Part shown: positions 40,388 to 49,144 of the stretch, piece after piece | Position numbering within the stretch: the first letter of the stretch is position 1 | How the letters are laid out: every line of letters begins with the position of its first letter | Assembly (NCBI RefSeq): GCF_046483665.1 | Contig: NZ_JAWOCR010000063.1 | Span: 1 to 64,000 of the forward strand | Length of the DNA: 64,000 bases | Direction of reading: 5' to 3' | DNA from: Thiohalophilus sp046483665 | GTDB lineage: Bacteria > Pseudomonadota > Gammaproteobacteria > UBA6429 > Thiohalophilaceae | Position numbers and translations under genes: made by a program | The notes under the pieces: model-generated | The model's input: the letters and a program-made list of their open reading frames with translations, nothing else | Databases searched by the model: none | What the model was told of the DNA's origin: nothing

Positions 40388-40416
40388 TGAAAAAGGGGGC
40401 CGAAGCCCCCTTTTTC
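40388..40416. terminator. Bidirectional terminator between cls-like gene and adk
   Basis: GAAAAAGGGGGC CGAA GCCCCCTTTTTC is a perfect stem with A and T runs on both sides, 15 bp after the PLD gene and 3 bp after the adk stop. It serves both converging genes. Confidence 0.92.
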
Positions 40417-40418
40417 AC

Positions 40419-41639
40419 CTAGCGCCGCCTTCTGGCGCTTTTCTTCTTGGCTTTCTTCTTCGTCTTTTTCTTGGCGACCTTCTTCTTGGCAGCTTTCTTC
40501 CTGGCGCCCTTCTTCTTGGCGACCTTCTTCTTGGCAGCTTTCTTCTTGGCTACCTTTTTCCTGGCGACCTTCTTCCTGGCGGCCTTCTTCCTGGCGACCT
40601 TCTTCTTGGCGACCTTCTTCTTGGCGACCTTCTTCCTGGCGACCTTCTTCTTGGCAGCTTTCTTCTTGGCTACCTTTTTCTTGGCGACCTTTTTCCTGGC
40701 GACCTTCTTCCTGGCGACTTTTTTCTTGGCAGCTTTCTTCCTGGCTACCTTTTTCTTGGCGACCTTCTTCTTCGCCGCTTTTTTCCCCACCTTCTTCTTG
40801 GCTACCTTCTTCTTGGCCACTTTCTTTTTGCTGCTCTTTTTAGCTGCGGCCTTTTTCTTGGCGACTTTTTTCTTGCCAGCTGCTTTTTTCTTGGCACTTT
40901 TCTTCTTGGCAGTTTTCTTCTTACCGCCACTCTTGCTGGTCGGTCCTTTCTTGAGAGGTTCAGGGGCTGGCTTGGCCGTAGATTCAGTACCGGGCAGGCT
41001 GGCCAGGATACGTTCCACCGCGGCGAAAATATCGCTGATTTCACCCACGCCCTGAACAGTACGCAACTTACCCTGACGACGATAGTACTCGATCAGCGGG
41101 GCGGTTTGCTCCTGATAAACCTCCAGGCGCTTGCGAATGGTCTCCTCGTTATCATCTTCGCGCTGGGTCAGTTTGCCACCGCACTTGTCGCAAACGCCCT
41201 CGATGCGCGGCGGGGAGAAATAGATATTGTACATCTGGCCGCAGGAGCTGCAGGTCCGGCGCCCGGTCAAACGTTTGACGAGCATATTCATATCCACATC
41301 GATCAACAAACTGACCTGTAGCGGCTTGCCCATCTCCCCGAGTAGCTGATCGAGGGACTCGGCCTGGGCCGTATTGCGCGGGAACCCGTCCAGAATAAAG
41401 CCCTTGTCGGTATCGGGTCGCGACAGACGCTCACGCATCATGCCCAGTACGATATCATCGGAAACCAGCTGACCTGCATCCATCGCGGCCTTAGCTTGCA
41501 TACCCAGCGGCGTTCCCTTGGAGACCGCCTCGCGCAGCAGATCCCCGGTTGAAATCTGCGGTATGCCGTATTTTTCTACCAGCAGTTTGGCCTGGGTGCC
41601 TTTACCGCCCCCCGGCGCACCAATTAATACGATTCTCAT
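40419..41639 (-). CDS. adk: Adenylate kinase with a long histone-H1-like lysine/alanine tail
   Basis: A 406-residue protein. Residues 1-217 are a complete adenylate kinase (ATP + AMP to 2 ADP): P-loop GAPGGGKGTQ (8-17), STGDLLREAV, DGFPRNTAQA, and a zinc-type LID with Cys130, 133, 150 and 153 (CSSCGQ, CDKCGG). A linker (218-239, PAPEPLKKGP) leads to residues 240-406, made of pentads such as VAKKK, AAKKK, VARKK and AARKK, ending KKSARRRR. Normal enzymes stop near residue 215. The tail resembles bacterial H1-like proteins (AlgP, Hc1) and should bind nucleic acid or polyphosphate. One unbroken frame joins both parts. GGAG precedes the ATG. Confidence 0.93.
   Translation of the reverse strand: MRIVLIGAPGGGKGTQAKLLVEKYGIPQISTGDLLREAVSKGTPLGMQAKAAMDAGQLVSDDIVLGMMRERLSRPDTDKGFILDGFPRNTAQAESLDQLLGEMGKPLQVSLLIDVDMNMLVKRLTGRRTCSSCGQMYNIYFSPPRIEGVCDKCGGKLTQREDDNEETIRKRLEVYQEQTAPLIEYYRRQGKLRTVQGVGEISDIFAAVERILASLPGTESTAKPAPEPLKKGPTSKSGGKKKTAKKKSAKKKAAGKKKVAKKKAAAKKSSKKKVAKKKVAKKKVGKKAAKKKVAKKKVARKKAAKKKVARKKVARKKVAKKKVAKKKAAKKKVARKKVAKKKVAKKKVARKKAARKKVARKKVAKKKAAKKKVAKKKGARKKAAKKKVAKKKTKKKAKKKSARRRR
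40440..40925 (-). repeat. 15-bp tandem repeat coding the Lys/Ala tail of adk
   Basis: A degenerate 15-bp period (minus strand AAG AAG GTC GCC AAG and variants with GCT GCC, GTA GCC, AGG) repeats about 30 times. Silent and conservative changes between units show it is not freshly expanded, but unit-number change by slippage or recombination is plausible. Confidence 0.9.
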
Positions 41640-41797
41640 TGTTTTCTATACTCCATTGGCTGTATTTGTCATGAGTCAGGCTTGTGCTGAAATTTCCTGT
41701 CGTTAACAGACTGCCATCTGTATACATATTTTGATTAAAACTAATCCCTGACATGGGTCAAGTCAATGTGAATCCGCCGCAATTTTGACCCCGTTGA

Positions 41798-43804
41798 TTA
41801 ACTCAACAACGGCGCAATCACCAGGCTGACAATGGCCAGCACATTGATCAGGATGTTCATTGAAGGCCCCGAAGTGTCCTTGAACGGATCGCCTACCGTG
41901 TCCCCCACAATGGCGGCCTTGTGGCTGTCGGATCCTTTGCCACCCAGTTCGCCCCCTTCGATATACTTCTTGGCATTATCCCAGGCCCCCCCGGCATTGG
42001 ACATCATCAGCGCCAGCAATACACCGGTGACCAGCGCGCCGCCCAGCATCCCGCCCAATGCTTCGGGGCCAATCAGAAAACCGACCAGTGGCGGCGCCGC
42101 CACAGCCATACCGCCGGGTAACAGCATCTTGCGCAGCGCGGCGTCAGTGGCAATCGTAATACAGCGATCGGTATCTGGTTTTGCGGTACCTTCCATTAAT
42201 CCCGGGATATCCCGAAATTGACGCCGAATCTCCTGAATCATCGTATAGGCTGCGTCGCCCACCGCCGTCATCGTCATGGAAGTGACCAGAAACGGAAAAA
42301 TCCCGCCAATGAACATGCCCACCAGTACCTCTGGTCGGGCCAGATTCAGATTGAAATCGGGCAGGTTATGGGACACCGTCTGGATATAGGCAGTAATCAG
42401 CGTCAGCGCCGCCAGCGCCGCCGCGCCAATCGCAAAACCCTTGCCGATAGCTGCTGTGGTGTTGCCCACCCGATCCAGTGTATCGGTGATCTCCCGGGTC
42501 TCTTCGCCCAGTTCCGCCATTTCGGCAATGCCGCCGGCGTTATCCGCCACCGGTCCGTAAGCATCGATGGCCATGGTCATGCCGACGGTTGCCAGCATAC
42601 CGACCGCCGCGATCCCCACACCGTACAAACCGACCCAGTGACTGGCCAGGTAGATAATCAACGCAATACTCAATACCGGAAACAACACCGAGCGAAATCC
42701 GGTCGCCAGCCCGGTAATGATCACCGTGGCCGCACCGGTCCGGGAGGATTCAGCCAGATGCTGCACCGGCTTGCCGGCAGTATAGTATTCAGTGGACAGG
42801 CCAATCACCATGCCGCCCGCGGCGCCCAGCAACACACAGAACCAGACGTCGATATGGACCCCCAGAGCGCTAATCACCAGCCAGGCAGCGAGCATGAACA
42901 GCATGGCGGTTCCCAGCAGGGAATAGCGAATCGCCTGCTGGGCCCCGCGGTTCTGGTACAGACGCATTACCGCGATCCCCACCAGCACGCACAACAACCC
43001 CATGCTGGATAATGCCAGCGGCAGGAACATCAGGGTCGACTGGGAACCCAGCCGGGTCAGTGCTGCCTCGGACATTACCGCGGCCAGCGCCAGGGTGGCG
43101 ATCATCGCCCCGCAATAGGATTCAAAAATGTCCGACCCCATGCCGGCCACATCGCCAACATTGTCACCCACATTATCGGCAATCACGCCAGGATTGCGCG
43201 GATCGTCTTCAGGAATCCCGGCCTCGAACTTTCCCACCAGATCCGCGCCCACATCCGCCGATTTGGTAAAAATGCCGCCGCCAACACGGGAGAACAGCGC
43301 CACCGATGACGCCCCCATGCCGAAACCGTGAATCACATGCGAGCCGGCAGGATCGCCGCCGTAGACCACAAACAGACCTCCCAGACCAATCAGTCCCAGC
43401 GCTGCGACCGTCAGGCCCATAACCGCCCCGCCGGAGAAGGCAACGCTCAGGGCCCGGCCGGCGCCGACCGTATTGGCTGCATAAGTGGTGCGCACATTGG
43501 CGTAGGTGGCCGCCTGCATACCGATATAACCGGCGCCGGCAGAACAGAGCGCGCCAACCACGAAGGAAACGGTGGTTCCCACACCGAGATAAATATACAG
43601 GAGTACCGCAACTACCACGGAAAACAGGGTCAATTGCAGGTATTCGCGGCGCAAAAACACCATAGCGCCACGATGGATTTCTCCCGCGATCTCCAGCAGA
43701 CGACCCTCACCTGCCGGGTAGCGACTGATGCGATAAAAAACCAAGAGTGCGGCCGCCAGACCGAAAATGCCGATGATCGGTGGTAACCAGATAAGTGATG
43801 ACAT
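41798..43804 (-). CDS. hppA: Membrane-bound ion-pumping pyrophosphatase
   Basis: A 668-residue, about 16-helix enzyme that pumps H+ (or Na+) using pyrophosphate. The catalytic loop DVGADLVGKFEAGIPEDDPR and the NVGDNVGDVAGMGSDIFES block are intact. GNTTAAIGKGFAIG has alanine where K+-independent enzymes have lysine, the signature of the K+-dependent subfamily, which includes H+ and Na+ pumps. AGGAGG precedes the ATG. It is divergent from the soluble pyrophosphatase gene across 215 bp. Confidence 0.95.
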   Translation of the reverse strand: MSSLIWLPPIIGIFGLAAALLVFYRISRYPAGEGRLLEIAGEIHRGAMVFLRREYLQLTLFSVVVAVLLYIYLGVGTTVSFVVGALCSAGAGYIGMQAATYANVRTTYAANTVGAGRALSVAFSGGAVMGLTVAALGLIGLGGLFVVYGGDPAGSHVIHGFGMGASSVALFSRVGGGIFTKSADVGADLVGKFEAGIPEDDPRNPGVIADNVGDNVGDVAGMGSDIFESYCGAMIATLALAAVMSEAALTRLGSQSTLMFLPLALSSMGLLCVLVGIAVMRLYQNRGAQQAIRYSLLGTAMLFMLAAWLVISALGVHIDVWFCVLLGAAGGMVIGLSTEYYTAGKPVQHLAESSRTGAATVIITGLATGFRSVLFPVLSIALIIYLASHWVGLYGVGIAAVGMLATVGMTMAIDAYGPVADNAGGIAEMAELGEETREITDTLDRVGNTTAAIGKGFAIGAAALAALTLITAYIQTVSHNLPDFNLNLARPEVLVGMFIGGIFPFLVTSMTMTAVGDAAYTMIQEIRRQFRDIPGLMEGTAKPDTDRCITIATDAALRKMLLPGGMAVAAPPLVGFLIGPEALGGMLGGALVTGVLLALMMSNAGGAWDNAKKYIEGGELGGKGSDSHKAAIVGDTVGDPFKDTSGPSMNILINVLAIVSLVIAPLLS

Positions 43805-44019
43805 ACCTGCCTCCTGTTCTATTGTTAGGGTTATTATGCGTTATTACAGGTACGTTAATATGACACTTCCACATTACCCAAAGACTACGCACCTGACAAT
43901 GGCCGGCATTTCTGTTTGGCGTCGGTGCTGGTAGAATAGGCACCTTTTGTGGCCCCGGCCAATTTCCCGGCCGGTTATACACCCCGGCGGCCAAATCAAC
44001 CTATTTCGAGGCTTGAGCA

Positions 44020-44568
44020 ATGAATCTGGACAGAGTGAATTCCGGCAAGGATATCCCCGACGACGTCAATGTCATCATCGAGATCCCCGCTCATAGCGAT
44101 CCGGTCAAATATGAAGTGGACAAGGACACCGGTGCCATGTTCGTAGACCGTTTCATGAACACCGCTATGCATTATCCCTGCAACTACGGTTATGTTCCCC
44201 ATACTCTCTCCGAGGACGGCGACCCGGTGGATGTGCTGGTGGTGACTCCCATGCCGGTCATCAGTGGTTCGGTGGTACGCTGTCGTCCCATCGGGATTCT
44301 GAAAATGACCGATGAAGCCGGTCCTGACGCCAAACTGCTGGCCGTGCCAATTACCAGGCTGTGTCAGCTCTACAACAAGGCCGAGACCCCTGAAGACATG
44401 CCACAGCAGCTACTCGACCAGATTGCCCACTTTTTTGAACATTACAAGGATCTCGAAGAAGGTAAGTGGGTCAAGATCGACGGCTGGGGCGACAAAGAGG
44501 CCGCTCATCAGGAGATTCTGGACTCCATCGAGCGTTATAACAACGCCCCGGAAAAACCCTGCTTCTGA
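44020..44568 (+). CDS. ppa: Soluble inorganic pyrophosphatase (family I)
   Basis: A 182-residue enzyme hydrolysing pyrophosphate in the cytoplasm. Family I motifs are visible: KYEVDKDTGAMFVDRF, MHYPCNYGYVPHTL, the metal-binding EDGDPVDVLVV, and late KDLEEGKWVKIDGW. Length matches bacterial hexameric enzymes. Its divergence from hppA means the cell can either waste or harvest PPi energy, and the shared intergenic region may balance the two. Confidence 0.96.
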   Translation: MNLDRVNSGKDIPDDVNVIIEIPAHSDPVKYEVDKDTGAMFVDRFMNTAMHYPCNYGYVPHTLSEDGDPVDVLVVTPMPVISGSVVRCRPIGILKMTDEAGPDAKLLAVPITRLCQLYNKAETPEDMPQQLLDQIAHFFEHYKDLEEGKWVKIDGWGDKEAAHQEILDSIERYNNAPEKPCF

Positions 44569-44611
44569 TACATCGACATTATAGTCTTAACCTGACCAAA
44601 GCGCTTCTGCC

Positions 44612-45169
44612 ATGAAAGTCTGTATTGTCTCCGACAGTCACGATAACCGCTTCCTGCTCAGGGCCGCGGTCGAGGAGGGCAAACAGCGGGGGGCTGAAGT
44701 CGTGCTGCATTGTGGTGATGTGGTCGCCCCCACCACCCTGCGTACTCTCAATCCCGTGGGACTGCCGGTGCATGTCATTCATGGCAACAATACCGGCGAC
44801 ATGTACAGCATGGCCCGGCTCTCCCACGATCCTGATAGCCTGATCCACTATCACGGTCAGGACGCCGGCATCGAGCTGGGGGGACGCAAAATCTTTATTG
44901 TGCACTACCCCCACTACGCCCGGGCCATGGCCACCACCGGCGAATGGGATCTGGTCTGCTGCGGCCACGACCATCGCGCCCGGATCGAACCGATTGTCAA
45001 TATTCGCCAGGGTCATACCTGGTACATCAACCCTGGCACCGTGGGCGGCATCGGCGCCGAACCCACCTATGCCATGGGCAACCTCGATACCCTCGAATTC
45101 GACATCCTGCCTGTCCCGGTTGACGAAAGCTTGCAAGTCAACAAAGCCTCCGTCACCCCGCATACCTGA
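44612..45169 (+). CDS. YfcE/MJ0936-type metallophosphoesterase
   Basis: A 185-residue calcineurin-fold phosphodiesterase. Metal ligands are seen in VSDSHDN, VLHCGDVV, IHGNNTGD, VHYPHYARA and CCGHDHRA, plus the closing INPGTVGG. It acts on phosphodiester substrates in vitro in related proteins, with unknown natural substrate. It starts 43 bp after ppa, possibly in the same transcript. A repeat element lies 23 bp downstream. Confidence 0.9.
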   Translation: MKVCIVSDSHDNRFLLRAAVEEGKQRGAEVVLHCGDVVAPTTLRTLNPVGLPVHVIHGNNTGDMYSMARLSHDPDSLIHYHGQDAGIELGGRKIFIVHYPHYARAMATTGEWDLVCCGHDHRARIEPIVNIRQGHTWYINPGTVGGIGAEPTYAMGNLDTLEFDILPVPVDESLQVNKASVTPHT

Positions 45170-45192
45170 TGTCCCTGTAGCTGGAAAAACCC

Positions 45193-45417
45193 AACGCAGA
45201 GGCGCAAAGAACGCAGAGAAAAGATTGATTGTGCAGATCGCGCTGGCGATAGCTTGCGTGACCCTGCTCAAAATGAAGATAACCACCGAAACATTGAATA
45301 CGCTGAACGACACAGAAAAGGGTCAGTGAATTGAATCCAACTTAATGTTCGCCATTGTCGGTTGGTATATTTTTAATTATCTCTCTGTGTATCTCTGCGC
45401 CTTTGCGCCTCTGCGTT
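45193..45417. repeat. Inverted repeat pair, AACGCAGAGGCGCAAAG family, copy 3
   Basis: The left arm at 45193-45220 reads AACGCAGAGGCGCAAAGAAC then GCAGAGAA. The right arm at 45383-45417 reads CTCTGTGTATCTCTGCGCCT then TTGCGCCTCTGCGTT. The 160-bp interior includes ACCACCGAAACATTGAATAC, another short motif seen in partial form near 62341. It lies between the convergent phosphodiesterase and moaE genes. Confidence 0.72.
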
Positions 45418-45426
45418 GAGATCTTT

Positions 45427-45864
45427 TTAATACCCGGCGGTGTTGTTTTCGACCCAGCGTTCGCCTTCAGCGGTCTGTTCTTTTTTCCAGAACGGCGCTT
45501 TGGATTTGAGTTCTTCCATCAGATAGCGGCTGGCTTCGAAGGCGTCCTTGCGATGCGCGGACCAGACGGCGACCAGAACGATGGCGTCATCGGGTTCGAC
45601 CCTGCCGACCCGATGCAGGATCAGGCTGTCGAGCAGCTTCCAGTGGCTGGCCGCATGCTGGCTGATGCGCTGCAGGTACTTTTCCGTCATCCCCGGGTAA
45701 TGTTCCAGCTGCATGGCGATGACGGTCTCGCCCTCGTTCAGGTCGCGCATGCTGCCGACAAACACGGCCGTCGCGCCGTAGCGTCCGGCCGCCTGCATGG
45801 TCTGCTGGTATTGCAACAGCTCGGCATAGGGCTCGAAGGGTTGTTCACGGATTTCGCTGTGCAT
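45427..45864 (-). CDS. moaE: Molybdopterin synthase catalytic subunit
   Basis: A 145-residue subunit that, with MoaD, turns cPMP into molybdopterin. It has GATAVFVGSMRDLNEG, the LEHYPGMTEKYL segment, the HRVGRVEPDDAIVLVAVWSAHR block and catalytic lysines in ELKSKAPFWKKE. Start at ATG 45864, one base after the moaD stop, so the pair is coupled. Confidence 0.95.
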   Translation of the reverse strand: MHSEIREQPFEPYAELLQYQQTMQAAGRYGATAVFVGSMRDLNEGETVIAMQLEHYPGMTEKYLQRISQHAASHWKLLDSLILHRVGRVEPDDAIVLVAVWSAHRKDAFEASRYLMEELKSKAPFWKKEQTAEGERWVENNTAGY

Positions 45865-45865
45865 C

Positions 45866-46099
45866 TCAACCCCCGGTGACCGGCGGGAAAAAGGCGACCT
45901 CGTCGCCATCGCGTACCGGCGTCGCGGAATCGACATATTCCATATTCCGTGCCATTAACACGTTGACCGGCAACTCGGCGTTGCCGGTGGCTTGCGCCCA
46001 GACCTCGGCCACGCACAGTGGCTCACTGGCATCCAGTCGGGCCTCGCTGCGTCCGATCTGTTCTCGCAAACTGGCGAAAAATTTCACTTCAATCGTCAT
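45866..46099 (-). CDS. moaD: Molybdopterin synthase sulfur carrier subunit
   Basis: A 77-residue ubiquitin-like protein from ATG 46099 (TIEVKFFASLREQIG) ending in the required diglycine FFPPVTGG, where sulfur is carried as thiocarboxylate. It is coupled to moaE and divergent from moaC, with a 97-bp intergenic region that holds both promoters. No clear Moco riboswitch was seen. Confidence 0.95.
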   Translation of the reverse strand: MTIEVKFFASLREQIGRSEARLDASEPLCVAEVWAQATGNAELPVNVLMARNMEYVDSATPVRDGDEVAFFPPVTGG

Positions 46100-46196
46100 G
46101 GTTTCGGTACCGAAAGCGGGGGCAGGATTGCCCCGACAGGGCGGGCAGCCTATCATGGATGCTGGCACAGCCCCAACTGGATAGTCTCTACTATTT

Positions 46197-46679
46197 ATGA
46201 GCAAACTGACCCATTTCAATCAGGACGGTGACGCCCACATGGTCGATGTCGGGGACAAATCCGTCACCCGCCGGCTCGCCGTCACCGGCGGCGAGATCCG
46301 GATGCAAGCAGAAACCCTGCAACTGATTATCGACGGTGGCCACAAAAAAGGCGATGTGCTGGGTATTGCCCGCATAGCCGGTATTATGGCCGCCAAGCGC
46401 ACCGCCGATCTGATCCCGCTCTGCCACCCGCTGATGCTGACCCACGTGGAAGTGGAACTGATCCCGGATCCAAAAAACCATTGCGTGCATTGTCGCAGCA
46501 CGGTTGAAACCCGCGGTCAGACAGGGGTAGAGATGGAAGCGCTGACCGCGACCCAGATAGCATTGCTGACCATTTACGATATGTGCAAGGCGGTGGATCG
46601 GGGAATGAGCATGCACAATATCGGCTTGCTGGAAAAACAGGGCGGCAAGTCCGGTCACTGGCAAAGCCAGCCGGCCTGA
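46197..46679 (+). CDS. moaC: Cyclic pyranopterin monophosphate synthase
   Basis: A 160-residue enzyme forming cPMP in molybdenum cofactor synthesis. It has MVDVGDKSVTRRLAVTGGE, ARIAGIMAAKRTADLIPLCHP, the VRTRGQTGVEMEAL-like block STVETRGQTGVEMEALTA, and late YDMCKAVDRGMSMHNIGLLE. MoaA is not in the window. mutH starts 4 bp after the stop. Confidence 0.96.
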   Translation: MSKLTHFNQDGDAHMVDVGDKSVTRRLAVTGGEIRMQAETLQLIIDGGHKKGDVLGIARIAGIMAAKRTADLIPLCHPLMLTHVEVELIPDPKNHCVHCRSTVETRGQTGVEMEALTATQIALLTIYDMCKAVDRGMSMHNIGLLEKQGGKSGHWQSQPA

Positions 46680-46683
46680 GTCC

Positions 46684-47370
46684 ATGTCAGCCTCCTCACC
46701 GGTTGGCCCGCCCGACTCGATCGAGCAACTGCTCGAACGTAGCCGGCAGCTCGCCGGTCTTCACTTTGCCGAGCTGGCCAAAAATCTGGGCGAACCCGTT
46801 CCGGATGACCAGCGTCGCGCCAAGGGCTGGCTCGGCCAGCTACTGGAGCAAGCGCTGGGCGCCGACGCGACCTCGTTACCCGAACCGGACTTTCGAAAAC
46901 TGGGGGTGGAACTCAAAAGCCTGCCACTGAATGCTGCTGGTCAGCCCCGCGAGTCCACCTATGTCTGTACCGTGCCGATGCATGACACACAGCAGCTAAG
47001 CTGGGAGCGCTCCTGGTTGCGGCTCAAATTACAGCGGGTCTTGTGGGTACCGGTCGAAGCCAATCCCGATATTCCCTTTCATCGGCGGCGCATTGGTACG
47101 GCCCTGCTCTGGTCTCCCTCAAGCGAAGAGGAAGCCCTTCTGCGCGATGACTGGGAAGATCTGATGGAACTGATTTGCCTGGGCCGCTGGGAAGAGCTCT
47201 CAGCCCGTCATGGCCGATACCTGCAGATTCGCCCCAAGGCCGCCCATTCACGCATTCTCACCGCCGCCCATGACAGCGATGGCAACCTGTGTCAGACCCT
47301 GCCGCGTGGTTTTTATTTGCGCACCAGTTTTACCCGGCGAATCCTGGAACACCACTATGCCCGCACCTGA
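46684..47370 (+). CDS. mutH: DNA mismatch repair endonuclease MutH
   Basis: A 228-residue nuclease nicking the unmethylated strand at hemimethylated GATC sites. Catalytic Asp...Glu-x-Lys lies in PDFRKLGVELKSLPL. The RAKGWLGQLLEQALGA, RVLWVPVE and KAAHSR motifs fit MutH, and length matches. MutH is limited to Dam-methylating Gammaproteobacteria, so a dam gene is expected elsewhere. It is 4 bp after moaC. Confidence 0.95.
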   Translation: MSASSPVGPPDSIEQLLERSRQLAGLHFAELAKNLGEPVPDDQRRAKGWLGQLLEQALGADATSLPEPDFRKLGVELKSLPLNAAGQPRESTYVCTVPMHDTQQLSWERSWLRLKLQRVLWVPVEANPDIPFHRRRIGTALLWSPSSEEEALLRDDWEDLMELICLGRWEELSARHGRYLQIRPKAAHSRILTAAHDSDGNLCQTLPRGFYLRTSFTRRILEHHYART

Positions 47371-47462
47371 ACGGTGCGCACTCAGGAATCGCGCCATATT
47401 GCCGATAACCGTTCAGATTACAGATATTTTTTCCAACTCATTCACCATCGGCCTGGCTGTCT

Positions 47463-48884
47463 ATGAACGGACTGAAACACTGGATTCACCTTATCGAGCA
47501 ACAGGAATTGCCGATTTTCCGTTACACTATTAATGCCATCCATGATGTCGTCAGTGACGAAGACAGTTCCACTGCTCGCCTCGCCCAGGTCATTTTGCAG
47601 GACGCATCCCTTACCGCTCGCATCCTGAGAATTGCCAACAGCACGACTTACAACCCGACGGGATCACCTATCAACACGGTCAGTCGCGCGATCGTATTCA
47701 TCGGTTTTAACATGGTGCGTGATCTGAGCCTGACTCTCGCGGTGATCGAGGCGCTGCTCAATCGCAAGGGACAGAAGCACATTTTTCAACTCATGGCACG
47801 CGCCTTTCACGCCGCAGTACAGGCCCGGGCCATGGCTGTGCAACGCGGTGATGATGCGCCGGAAGAAGTATTTATTGCGGCCCTGCTCTACCCCCTGGGC
47901 GAGATGGCTTTCTGGTGTATTGCCGGTAAAGAAGGGGAAGAGATACTCCGGCTGATAGAAAAAGAGGGGCTGTCACCCAGGGCCGCTCAAAAACAGGTAC
48001 TGGGCTTTACCTTTGAACAGCTTACCGTAGCACTTACCCAGGACTGGCACCTGAGCGATCTTCTGCACAGTGCGATTAACAATCCTTCTTTAAAAAACCC
48101 ACGAGTCCGCGATATCACTGACAGTCACAAACTCTCGACCGAAACTGAAAAAGGCTGGGACAATCCGTCTGTACAAAACAGCATTGAACAAATCGCACAA
48201 CGCCTGGACTTGAACCCCCGGCAGACCCGTGAATGGCTGAAGGCAAATACCCAGGATGCGGTGGAAATTGCCCGGCTATTCGGCGCCGGCTCGATTACCG
48301 AATACCTGCCGATTCCACACCTCCACTCACCCAGCGAGGAAGAGGAGCCAGCAGATAAATATCCGGTTGCCGATCCGATCCTGCAACTGAGTATTTTACG
48401 CGATCTATCACGCATGCTGGAGAAACAACCCAGTATCAACCTGATTCTGGAAACGGTTCTGGAAGGTATATACCGGGGTTGCGGCATGGATCGCACCCTC
48501 TTCGCTATCCTCAGTCCGGACAAAACACTATTACGGTCCAAGTATGCCCTGGGTGAACACACCCGGCAGTTCAGCGAAAAATTTGTGTTCAATCTGGACG
48601 AGACACCTTTCTTCAACTGGTTGTTCGGACAAAACGACGCGGTCTGGATCAGGGACTGCAAGACAAAAGCCGCCGGTTCACCGTTAACCCCGGACTTTCT
48701 CGCCGTTGTCGATACCCCGGCTTGTCTGGCTTGTCCCATATCCATCAGAGGCAAACCTGTCGGGATACTCTATGCTGATCGCGCCCCAAGCGCCCGCAAG
48801 CTTGACGCCGATACATTCGAAAGCTTCCGTCACTTTTACCTGCAGGCAAAAATGGCCATCGATTATATCTCCGCTGGCGGATGA
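47463..48884 (+). CDS. HDOD domain protein with C-terminal GAF-like domain
   Basis: A 473-residue protein. The HDOD domain (about residues 15-225) has ILQDASLTARILRIANSTTY, INTVSRAIVFIGFNMVRDL and AALLYPLGEMAFW. Two of the usual HD-type histidines are absent, as is normal for HDOD, which has no hydrolase activity. A linker (about 225-300) follows. A GAF-like domain (about 310-470) has LETVLEGIYRGCGMDRTLFA and ACLACPISIRGKPVGILYAD. HDOD proteins commonly serve c-di-GMP and stress signalling. It is monocistronic, with an unknown ligand. Confidence 0.85.
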   Translation: MNGLKHWIHLIEQQELPIFRYTINAIHDVVSDEDSSTARLAQVILQDASLTARILRIANSTTYNPTGSPINTVSRAIVFIGFNMVRDLSLTLAVIEALLNRKGQKHIFQLMARAFHAAVQARAMAVQRGDDAPEEVFIAALLYPLGEMAFWCIAGKEGEEILRLIEKEGLSPRAAQKQVLGFTFEQLTVALTQDWHLSDLLHSAINNPSLKNPRVRDITDSHKLSTETEKGWDNPSVQNSIEQIAQRLDLNPRQTREWLKANTQDAVEIARLFGAGSITEYLPIPHLHSPSEEEEPADKYPVADPILQLSILRDLSRMLEKQPSINLILETVLEGIYRGCGMDRTLFAILSPDKTLLRSKYALGEHTRQFSEKFVFNLDETPFFNWLFGQNDAVWIRDCKTKAAGSPLTPDFLAVVDTPACLACPISIRGKPVGILYADRAPSARKLDADTFESFRHFYLQAKMAIDYISAGG

Positions 48885-49144
48885 TGTGCCCTGCGTAACA
48901 TCCGGTGACAGCAAGAAATAATCTCCCTGATTCAATAGCATCACTGGCAGAAGCACACGTGCACGTCCCCTCTCTCGTCAGGGCCTGTTTGAATGGAGAA
49001 TAATCGCCTGACAAACATCAGGCTATTGCGGGCAGACATCGCACGACAGGGGGGCAATATCGGTCTCTGTAAAATCGGCTGGCTAACCTTTATAATAATC
49101 CCCTGATACAACCGATACACACAAAGAATGCGCGGGAGTTCGCA

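Noticed and set aside
40447..41055. Open frame antisense to the adk tail coding repeated FFLATFF
   Set aside because: It is the mirror of the Lys/Ala repeat on the opposite strand. The sense frame continues a real adenylate kinase, and the antisense frame has no start context or family.
42218..43012. 264-codon plus-strand frame opposite hppA
   Set aside because: It is antisense to a complete membrane pyrophosphatase and rich in H/Q/R with no domain.
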